In this document: positions 53,313 to 64,000 of the stretch, one piece after another
Numbering within the stretch: the first letter of the stretch is position 1
Layout of the letters: each line of letters opens with the position of its first letter
From: Baylisascaris procyonis
Taxonomy: Eukaryota > Nematoda > Chromadorea > Rhabditida > Ascarididae
Length of the DNA stretch: 64,000 bases
Direction: 5' to 3'
Assembly (NCBI GenBank): GCA_037389465.1
Contig: JAZARR010000213.1
Coordinates: 1,899,001-1,963,000, forward strand
Position numbers and translations under genes: made by a program
The notes under the pieces: model-generated
Databases searched by the model: none
Told to the model about the DNA's origin: nothing
Seen by the model: the letters and a program-made list of their open reading frames with translations, nothing else

Positions 53313-56300
53313 TCATTCAGGTGGTGGACTCGCAGGTGAATCAGTCTCCGATGGATTCGAATTTACGGTAGGTACCGATGGCAATGGATCTTCTGGAGGT
53401 GATTTCTGCTGCTCATTGTTCGTTTTGGTATCTTCATCGACTATTCCCTTTTGTTCTTGCTCTCTATCTCTTTCTTTTTCTTTTTCCTTCTCGTCACGCT
53501 GCCTTCTATCTAAACGATCATCACGTTCACGTGAAATTATTCGACCGCCACGCCTATCCGGAGAACGAATTCGTCTTGGTGGACTTCGAGACCTAAAAAA
53601 AAACATCCGTTACATTTATTCATACCAGTTTTTTCTGAGCATAATCACGAGAGGTATGAACGTAGAGAGTAAATAATTGCAAAAGAGTACCACAGATACA
53701 ACGAAGATATGCGTTTCTGTTATATTTATATTTATATTTCCAATGGGGGGAGGAGGAAAGAGAACACGGCAGTCATAGCTTGTTCAAAGGCAAATCAGAT
53801 GGGGATTCCATTGGGGTTTTGTAGTTTCTTCCGGATCATGTGAGATAAATTGCATACAGTGCCCATAGTTTTTTTGCCGTTTATTTTAGTTTCACAAATG
53901 GAACTACGCAATAGACGAATATGAAAAAACGATTATACGCATAAATACAGTGACCCGATAAATCACTATTCGAAAAACTTTGCATAAAACACGAAAGATG
54001 GGCTGAATGATAGATCAGGAAGGACGCATACGAAATTCGTCATACTTTTACTCTATTATATTTTAAGCGTTAGCTGAAAAAGAATAGAAGAGAAGGCCTA
54101 CCTGCTCCTACTATGTGATCTCGAACGACTTCGCCGCCTTCTTCGATCATAACGATCGTATCCTCTGCGATCCCTATTATCGTAATCACGTTCACGATCG
54201 TAGCCCCTCCTTATAGGTCCATGAGCACCACGACTGAAATCACAACAATCCACCACACTAAATACTCATTGAATGGAAGGGGATGTAGAGGCCACATGAA
54301 CGTAGATAGGAATGGTCTACAACTATTTTGTGATCTGTTAAAGAGATTATTCCTACAAACAATCGCTAACATATTCCCTTTCTCCCTTCTTTCGCCGCAA
54401 ATTCAAGCTTCACGACAAATGGAAATGCAGTCCAGCTATTTTGTGAATTGTTAAAGTCGACGGCAGTCTGAAAGATCGCCCGATATAAGACATTAATCGT
54501 TATATTCACGACGAACTTATCGATAAGGTGTCTACAATAGTCGTTAGTTGTTGGATCTTCGCTGAAACAAAGATGTTATTTTCATTAGTGCACATCGATT
54601 TACCTCTTAAGTGACCGGATGTTAGCCACTATTAACAACCTCATCTATTGATGATCGTTTATTTCAAAAAATTTAATCTATCCAACGAACAATATTCCCT
54701 GCAAAGTTTTTTTTTTAATTTTAGCAAATACATGCATTTGAATGACATCAATGATTATTGAGATTGCCTCATCAACTACGATATCACTGCGCATCCTACT
54801 CAACACTGATGAAGTTATGTAGGATGTAGAGGGACTTTAATTCGTTCAAAGTTTATATTCCCCTAACGTTTGTTGTAAGAAAGATGTTTTTAATCAAACA
54901 TGCCTATATGGAAGTAAAGATGCATGCAGACATGATAAGGTCAAGCGCCTCACTAAGAAAACATGCACAAAATCATGAAAATAAAGAAAAACCGCACAAC
55001 CGCTTCTGAGCACACCAGAAAATCTTTCAAAAAATTCCACCTTAATTTTTCAAGTTAACCTTGATGCTAAAGCCTAAAAAAGTTCCAAGACAACAAAAAC
55101 CAGCAACCATATATCCATGCTATGCAAAAGCAACAAAAATATACACAAATATAACGAACCGGAAATCGATATCACCGGCCGGATAGGGACCCTTCGGGGG
55201 GATACCCCGTGGGTGATGCATTGGCGGTCCATGAGCCCCTCGGCCCGCATACCTTCCGTAATATTCTGGCCTTGTTCCCGCGGTCGGTTCGTCACCATGT
55301 GCGAAACGGCATCTCGATCCATAGTGACATGCCCCCACACGGTAAAATGTACACTGTTTCACTGCTGAAAAGAGCACGTTATCGGTAGATAAGAGTAGAC
55401 ATCATAGACGATCCCTTGATGCATATATGAGATTCCAAATGATCTGTTTTGGATGCCCGTTCCGACGCTCATCTACTTCAGCCACTCACACATTTCCATC
55501 CCTTGTTCTTGTTTTCCAGTTGTGCGGATTCCATTATATCTAATACAAAGAAATATATTCTATCACGCAACCAGAACAGTTTCTCTAATCAAGCTGAAGT
55601 ACAACACTAACGGATTCGTCCATAAGGAGCATAAGAAGCATCAGAAGTTGATGGGCCGCTGTGTGGATTCGGATCAACACCAACAGTGGGTGTTACACCA
55701 GCCGGTACAGGACCATTGAGAAGTGGTGGCTGTTGTACTGGTAAAGCAAACTGCCCATTGGGTAATCTTGGAGGCATAGGCAACCTATAAATAGCAAATA
55801 TTTACACTTCCAAATCAAAAATCTATTCATATATAAATAAATACAACTTTGGCAAACCACTGAACAATAAATAGCGTATGTTTGGAATTCAACTACACTA
55901 TGATATAGTACGACTGTTTTTAACGATTATTTTTTGTACTGCGGAAGATTCTTTAAATTTTTTTCAATTACCGCAACACTTACCAATTAGACCTTTGAAT
56001 TTTGAAATATTCCAGTGAAATATATAATTTGCAGGACTATTTACATATTCGTTCAGATTGAAATTTTTTGAGGCCCAAGCTTAAGTGTTAAGAAACACGA
56101 AACAAATAGAATATAGGCATTGCATGGCGAATTTCATATCATCGAGCATCGCTCTAAATCCTATTTCAGTGGCAGACTTTAGCTTTTGGAAGAGGAATTT
56201 CTGTGATCGCATCAACCGTACAATTTCTTATCATGCTACGATTGCCAATCATATCCGACAGGGGCTATCTCCCCCATCCACCCATCCCTTGCTCCTCTTT

Positions 56301-59300
56301 CCTCAAAAAACAACACCATTTTTTATTGAGATAAAAATTTTTCTATTTTCTACTGCTCTCCCTTAAAATCGTTTGACTCTTAACCTTTCCTCTCTAATAA
56401 AAAATCACAACAAGTATTGATAAATTTGTAAGGAAAGAAAGCGAACCCAGGTGCGAAAGGATTCTGTGATGGTGGTATCGGCAATTGAGCAGCCGACGGC
56501 TGTGGTGGAATCGGCGCATATGTGGTCACGGTTGGTGTAGAAGCAATCGGTATTATCGGAATCTGTGGTATCGTTACTGGTGCCGCCGATACGGTTGGAA
56601 CTTTATTGAGAATATCGGCTAAATCCGAACCGGAAGAAACAATTCCTTTTTCTTTCAATTGACTCATTAATTTCTGAAAAAAAAATTTATGTATTCATAA
56701 AATATCATCACAAAATTCCAAATATTCAACTATAGATTTTGAATAGGATCACTCTAACTTCACTATTTCCCAATTTCTCTCTCAGTACTCAAGACTCGCT
56801 TCCCATCTCTCTCAAAATTTATTAATCAATTATCTATGCTTCATATTCCTTGCGTAAATAAACCCATTTTTATGAAATGAACCAAAATCCACTTCTTTTC
56901 AAGTATACAAATGTACGGATCGTCCACATAATTTAATCTTCATCATAAGCTTTCTAATTACTACCAGCTGAAATCCCAAAGTCAGTAATAATGCAAATAA
57001 AATAACCTTTTGATGCATACCATTATCACGATAGATACACGTTTCATTATCAAATGAAACGTTCTTTTATTAATTCACCAAAAGTTTTCACTCACACTTT
57101 GTATTCTACCATTTCGATTCAACCATAAGAAACTAACTTCGAAGACGGGTGATGGCCGTTTAGCAATGAGATTGCTAGATGACGGCAAATCGGCAATCGT
57201 TAACTCATCGAAAATTGCCGACAAATTTACCTGCAAAAAGTATGAATTCATTACTTACCTGTACATCAATTTCGTTCGAAGAATTTCCTTTTGATGCGAC
57301 CGATTGCTCATCGTCGATAATTACGACTGGAGGTGATGACGGTGTCTCAAATACTACCTAAATATTTGAACTCAAAAATAACAACAACGTTAGTATCAAC
57401 ATAACAACGATACCAATGATAAACAAAAAAGATTCGCATTTATTTTTTATCTCTCATCTACACAAACTCAACAATCACTAAGCGTAGTACAGTACTTTCT
57501 TTAATAAAAGCCCCTTAAAAACATATATTCTGTATGCAACTGGAAATTCTATGATAATTATATGAATGTTCACTTTTGTTAATTTTGAGATGCATGAATG
57601 ATTTCAAATCGAGACACTGACATAAACAGAAAACAAAAATAAAATTCCACAACAGCCTTACTTTAGACAACAACCCCTACCTCATTGGTTCAAAAGTATA
57701 ATATTGCAGCTATATAATTTCATAAAACAAAATATTTTTGATAACATAAGACTTGAGAATAGCCATAATTCATAACAGGAATCTAAAAATAATGCCGATA
57801 AGGCAACGATGATATGGATAATGATGGTCATCATAGTAGCAGAACAGTAGTGGCTATACTATAATAGCTATCCTCAATAATATAGCCAGTTCCATAATCT
57901 CGTACAATAAAAAAAAAGCTGAATTCTCTCACTTCAGATTCCTCGTCGGCCATATCGAGTGGAATAATGATCGGTGCTACCGAATTTATGATAAGCTCTT
58001 CATCCGCATCGGCCATTTCCGCTGGCCTTAATGAAATCCATTATTCTTTTAGTTAGACCAACGTTATAAAAAATTGAGAAAAAAAAAAGAATTGCACATA
58101 TATTTTCAAAACTTTTTTTTTATATTTATAGATTGCACAGATGTGCGTATTGCACGCAAATAGCGCATAGCGCTCAAATAATAAGATGATGATATGAGCT
58201 TAAAAGTTAAAAGCTGTAAATCGTGAATTGATGATTTGTACTCAGATAGCTAAAAATCAGGAAAGCACGCCAGAAAGTTCGCATGGCATGTTTAAAAATT
58301 ATTCGTAAATGGTGAGTACCCGATATAATGTCTTTATTTTTTTTTAAATTAACCTGGCAACTCGTACAATTTATGTTGAAAAGCGTCATTTTTTTGCAGC
58401 CCCACCGATCTAAAAAAGCAAACGACCAGTATAAATGCGCATAAATTTTTTCTACACTAATGTCTATGAATTCAAGATTGATGGATCACTGCCAAATATG
58501 ATTAAGCTCTTCAATCTATTGTTTACATCATAACCACTAAATTTCCTATCTCTTGCTTCAGCGGTTACAAAGCTAAAACCGCTCAACAGATAAGCAGACA
58601 GACACAGACATATATGCATATATATACAGATGCGAGCTAGCTAAATGGCTCTTTTTCAGCTTAAATTTGCAAAAGCGCATAAAGAAAGAATAAAAGCCGG
58701 AAGAAAATAAAAGCAATACAAACAGAGGATAGATAGCACGGTGATCAGTAAACAGTCACAATGTTTTAGATACTCATAAATCAACAAAAGTATTTCTCTA
58801 TAAACAAAAAAATACAACTAGAATGGTTTAAAGTTGAGGAAGTGAGTTAGTGATTAGTTAGAAGTATATATCAGTATCTCAAAAATATGAGGGAAAATCA
58901 ATTCAACCAAAAAAAAACCTCTATTTCAATTATTTCAGTGTGGTAAATAAATAACCGATAGTAAAAAATTAACTAATGAAGAGCGAATAAACCGAATGAG
59001 CAAATGCAGGTTATAAAACCAATAAACAATTCAAAAAGTGACGCATAGAAATGATTCGAAAATGCTTACATTGATGGATCATAGAATGGTCTCATAACGG
59101 TCTTCTGACGTTCCTCTTCAATCTTACATGCTATACTTTGTGATCCACGATTTTCGAATATTTTCGCATTATCCACCGGCACTAATCTCCACTGAAATTC
59201 GTAGTGTTCAGATATCATTCAAAATCACTCTCTTATCAACAATACTTTGAAGTCTGATAGCGTATCATCTAAATTCATTTTCTTATCACCGACAATTTGA

Positions 59301-60813
59301 AATCCTCCTCTAATAGCTTATCACACAACGTCACTTTGTTATCAACGAGGGTGTAAACTTCTCTTCCAACAGCTTCTAACGCAAAACCCTCTTGTTATCA
59401 GTGATACTATGAAACACTCATATAAAACAAAATACTATTGAAAACAAGCACATCAACGCTCCATCAACCTTTACAACGGATCGAAATGCGCCCCGTTCAC
59501 ATCCGCTTAATACATATCACATCGATATTTGTGGAGAACTGTAACTTGTTGCTGATATCTGACTAGTGCAACAACTCGAGCAACATTGTTGCACTGGTAT
59601 TTCCATCGTTAATTTCGCCAGATTTGTCCACATCCACATAGCATACAACCTTTGCAGATTCTACTATCTGGCATATTCGACACAACAGCGATACCGAACA
59701 TTTGCCCATTCAATGCTAATCACCAACACTACCGATGCGCTATGCTCACCGAACCGGTACCCACCCTTCTATATGTCAAGCAACAAACCGGAATAAGTGT
59801 TTTTCCCTCATCGGCGCTCGTATCCATACCAAAATCGTCAGCGAATAGACCACGCTGCTCTTTCATAAAGCTGCGTTCTCGTTTCATTTCAAGGTGTTTC
59901 ATATCTTCTGATGACAGCTTACTCACATTCACTGTAAATAAATTCGTTACCAATTTTTTAAGTCTTAATTCAAATATAGAAACGAATAAATAGTTAGGGG
60001 TATTGAATTGAAAACTTTTGAATAACCTCTCACGTTAAATGAACTAAGCAAAATCCATTCTTCCGCTCGCATATTCATAATGGAACACGCCGAAAGATTT
60101 CTGAACAATTACAGACGGTTTTTTTCCGGAATGGTTTGAGCATTACGCTTAAGCTGTTTCAAATTAGAAAAAAATTCGAAATTTCGCTTTGAAAGTGATC
60201 AGCATTTCTACTGCTTCTTCCCTCTTCACGATAAATCGATGCTCCCCTCTCAAAGAGAACATTAAAAAAATTTCCCCTTCTCCAAAGGAATGTATTGATT
60301 ACGATGTCATAAGGCCTACTTCTTTCGCCTTCTTCAATTTCAAAATAGCGGATTTGCACAAGATCTGCGCCTTGTTCATCAGCAAATCGAATTCTTCGAT
60401 TGCCAATAGGTGTTACATCCGGTTCTGTCGCTTCGATCACCTTCGCCAATTCAACGGTATTATTCGCCTCTTCGTTCCTCTCTTTGTGCAGCGATTTTGA
60501 AGTATCACTATAGAGACCCTCCTACAACGACATTTACTTTATGACTCAATCACTCATTCACTTTATATTACTGCAAATATGAAGTTTTAAAATAAGAGTC
60601 AACAATTTGCATGCATATATTTAATATGTTTAGCGGCAATTGTCTACTCCTAGGCGACTGATATTTTAAGAAAGGGTCGGTTATTCGATCTGATAGCCAT
60701 AATCCATCAACATAAATGAATCTCACATGCGGTTTCGATTTGGTTGATATTCCTGGATGAATTGAATAAACTTGAAGTTTATGCATATTCCCATAATCAA
60801 TACTCAATTAACT

Positions 60814-60860
<47 letters not shown>

Positions 60861-63800
60861 AGAAAGAAGAGCGGATCGATAATTCACATAATAGATTTAT
60901 TAGAAATAATCTACTAAATTTGTTGGGAAACAACGAACAAAGTGAATAAATGAATAATAACTAACCATAACACTTGGCATAACGGATTGTGTTGGAAGCG
61001 GTTTGGCAGCAGTAAACATCACCTTCTTCTTTGTTGACTTTGCATTAGCCTTCTTATTTCCCGGTTCCATTAAAGCATCCATAAACATATTACTGGCCAT
61101 CACTCCTAAAAAAACTCCTACTAAGAATCTAGAAAAATAATGAATTTCTGAATGTGACGCCAAGATCTGATAGATATTTTCGCAGAAATCAAATGCAATC
61201 ATTGTCGCCGTTTGTATGAATGTGTCTGTGTTTGTCGGCAGAAGTCGACTGATAAACGTGAGCTCCTTAACAAATCCATCTGCACAATTTATTAGAATGG
61301 CCTGCTCACTCCATATGTTGTCAGTGAAAACAATTATGCGGATAAATATGAGGAAATGGAATGAATGATTTAAAGGGTTGGTCAGCATTTCATGGCAATA
61401 GAAAAGGTATAGAACGAAAAGAGGATGGTTAATCTTTTAAATACTATCCAGAGGGAAGAGAGTGCATATATTCAGGATAAGGAAGTAATTTGTTATGAGC
61501 AATTTTCAGTCGGCAAATCTCATCAAATTTCAACAGAATATTCCTGCCGGACATAAGGAAACCTACTTGGAGTTGGTGTTGGTTGAGTAATCTTCTTTTC
61601 GGATGGTGGAATCGAAGTAATTGGTGGAGGAACGTTGCTCGTTGATGGCACTTTCGATGAAGCTGCATTCTTTTCTGTAATAAACAAAAAAATATATATA
61701 CAATCAAACTTGACCTATAACAAACTCATTCCCTTAGTTATAATATTACGGAAAAATGATCAACAAATAGAACTTACAGGTTCTCGGCTATTTCTCACAG
61801 TTTTATACATCGAAAACCTTCAACCAACTTCATTTACAAATGGTATGCATTGTACTTCCATAATAATGCGGAAGTTCTTAGGTATAAAATGATAGATTAA
61901 CAGCCATATATAGGTTATATGAGAGGACTGGTTAAGCGGTGTAAAGTATTTCTAAAAGTCCACAAAAATCTTTTTTTTTTTTGCGAACTTGCATAGAAAC
62001 TTCCCCTTAACGAGAGAGAAAATGGTTTCCAATTCAAAAATAAAAATAAAACAAATGAAAAATCGATACGAGGTTATCAAGAAACGCCAACACTAGCAAA
62101 ATGACTTCAAAAAAAGGATGTCTTATATGAAACATTTAAAAATATGCGACGGACGAATTTTATTCTGAATGTATTAATTTCAATTAATTTCTTTAATTAA
62201 TTACTTTTAAATTCATTAATTACAATGAGTGCAATAAATTTCAATTGAATACAATAGATTTGTTGAGGCAATCGAAATTGAAGTATTTAAATAAACAAAA
62301 TTTTAAACATAAATAGAAAATTGAATTATATAGTTCAAATATGCTAAGTGATGATAATTTTTAAATTAGTACAAATACAGATGGTAAAATTTATCTATTG
62401 TATGAGATAATTGCATTGCACAATTTCGGTTTATTTAAGTGGAACTATTAAAACAAAATTATAGCCTTAGTGAAAGAGACTAAAAGAATAGCAATAAATC
62501 TCAGTCGATTAATCACTTCGAGTTTCATCTTTTTTTTTTTCAGAATCAATTTCATTCCTTCTTTTAAATGGTTGCACAAGTTGAGTGCATACTTCATTCC
62601 ACATATAAAGCATTTTATATGAACCACATATCATGACATTAACAACTAACCAGCGCGCTTCTTTGCATCAAGAGTGCCTTTGCTTGGTAGACTGGTTCTT
62701 TTCTTAACGGTCGCATTTGCGCCACCCGATTTGCTCGATGCTGTTTCATCCGAATCACCTTCCAATCCTGAAATATCCAACTCACTCAAACTCAAACCCT
62801 ATAAATCATTGATCCTTCAAACAAAATCTATAATCACTCGAAGATGAATACATAAAATAAAATTTTCGAAAAAACGCTCTCAACGGATGAATACGTAATC
62901 GCAGTGTGCTCATCGTATATGCCATGCCATACAATGTTTTTGCCTCTCTAAAAGATCAACAGAATATCGGCATTCCATTGGCTGCCAAGCGCAACATCGA
63001 CATGGACTTTGTGAATCGAACTAGCAATTCGAACGTCGCACATGAATATTAGTATTTCGCACTATTTTATTTTGATTACTCTTCTCTCCAACATTAATCT
63101 AAATCCCCAAAATTCTTTTTTATGGATGCTACAATCAAGCTTGTGTATTGGACAGGTGTGAAGTTGCTGCATTCGTTTTTCTAAATTAGGCGTACCCTTT
63201 TGAATGAATGATGAGACGACAAAATGTTGAACGAATGTGTGAACGCTTTGAAATAGGACAGCAAACAACATTAACCGGAATGGATCGATGTATGATGTGC
63301 ACCTTTTAAGAAATAAAATTTCTCATGCGAATCGAGAGATGAATGAAAAAGAGAAGAACAAGTTTAAATCAGTCTAAATGAATTAATTGTATGTGCGCTG
63401 ATGACGCAATACAACAATTGCCTTTCACCATTCTTCACTCCCTTAACCCTTTGGGCAAACTCATCATTAATTCCCACTTGTACCATCTTTGCCTATGGGA
63501 AATTCACAAATATCTCTTCAACTATTCTCATTTCCCTTCCACATTTATAGAACTTAAGCGATACATTTGCTGTTGAAATAAACTCATCTCGTGCTTTACA
63601 GCTGAACAAATTTTTATAATGTTTTGGATAACCCTAGTGGTTCAAAATCTGCTCTATAGTTTTATGTTGATAGTCGAAATACGTCTACTCTCTAACTTTT
63701 GATGGCCAAATTTCATGAATTCATTCATATAAAACTTACATATTAGAGCATTATTATTTTTTCAATGCACCAATTTATAGGGTGTTATATTTGATGTAGA

Positions 63801-64000
63801 GACGATATTCAACCTTATGATCTGATGCATACAATTAAATTGCCTTTGCGATGATGAAGAGAATTGATTTGCTGCATTCGTTTCACTTCACGATTGAAAT
63901 CTAATTGAGTTTCAAATATTTCAAATATTTCTCAAATCTAATTGAGTTCATTACTCATCAACTTACAAACACCAACCACTTCCGGTGTTCACTTGTATGA
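53313..64000 (-). CDS. PNUTS/PPP1R10-like PP1 nuclear targeting subunit (5' end missing)
   Basis: Predicted nuclear scaffold for protein phosphatase 1, acting in transcription termination as in vertebrate PNUTS. Exons in transcript order: 63967-64000 (partial), 63429-63492, 62651-62767, 61567-61674, 60966-61105, 60320-60521, 59789-59931, 59070-59191, 57933-58026, 57259-57357, 57138-57230, 56447-56673, 55612-55784, 55160-55364, 54102-54233, 53313-53592; about 743 codons visible, all phases agree. Family marks: FMDALM followed by a Lys-rich patch; the PP1-docking motif RIRF in NRRIRFADE with YFEIEEGER after it; IPWRLVP; Pro-rich segments; a CCCH finger (C-x7-C-x5-C-x3-H, from CTFYRVGAC) near the end. 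Unlike vertebrate PNUTS, an Arg/Asp/Glu- and SR-rich extension of about 175 residues follows the finger. The TFIIS-N (LW) domain should lie beyond the right edge. The two right-most exons are less certain than the rest. Confidence 0.85.
60816..60855. repeat. AT microsatellite
   Basis: Alternating TA tract of 40 bases in an intron of the PNUTS-like gene (60522-60965). Confidence 0.95.

Noticed and set aside
63062..63271. 69-codon minus frame near the right edge
   Set aside because: It does not fit the phase chain of the PNUTS-like exons at 63429 and 62767 and shows no domain.

Overview
This window is nuclear genomic DNA from a nematode. It is AT-rich, its genes are split into many short exons, most acceptors are T-rich (TTTCAG or TTTTAG type), and several start codons sit just downstream of an acceptor, as expected where trans-splicing occurs. 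A cuticle collagen and an MSP-domain protein make the phylum clear. Introns are long and carry microsatellites, which looks more like a filarial or other clade III nematode than Caenorhabditis; that placement is an inference.

Five multi-exon protein-coding genes were reconstructed by joining exons whose reading phases agree. (1) 4909-11574, plus: a cuticle collagen with an unusually long non-collagenous N-terminal part and a 13-nt microexon near its end. (2) 15101-30564, plus: a complete SCYL2-type pseudokinase of 913 residues in 16 exons, a clathrin-adaptor-linked trafficking protein. (3) 31952-37787, minus: a complete 407-residue drug/metabolite-type transporter closest to SLC35F3/F4. (4) 42924-48398, plus: a 431-residue protein with two MSP (VAP-like) domains and an acidic tail. 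(5) 53313 to the right edge, minus: most of a PNUTS/PPP1R10-type nuclear PP1 regulator, with a RIRF PP1-docking motif, a CCCH zinc finger and an arginine-rich C-terminal extension. Its N-terminal exons lie outside the window.

Layout: SCYL2 and SLC35F converge (about 1.4 kb between stops), SLC35F and the MSP gene diverge (about 5.1 kb between starts), and the MSP and PNUTS genes converge (about 4.9 kb). The left 4.9 kb and the 11.7-15.1 kb gap hold no gene I can support firmly. The five genes do not form an obvious pathway; this looks like an ordinary chromosomal neighbourhood. I see no transposon coding region, rRNA, tRNA, CRISPR array or prokaryotic-type operon.

The observations most worth following are the MSP protein built from two modules cut by introns at matching positions and phases, the collagen microexon that restores a Tyr-Cys-x-Cys end, the R/D/E-rich extension after the PNUTS zinc finger, a G-rich minisatellite between the two MSP modules, and a near-perfect 57-bp hairpin at 39825-39881.
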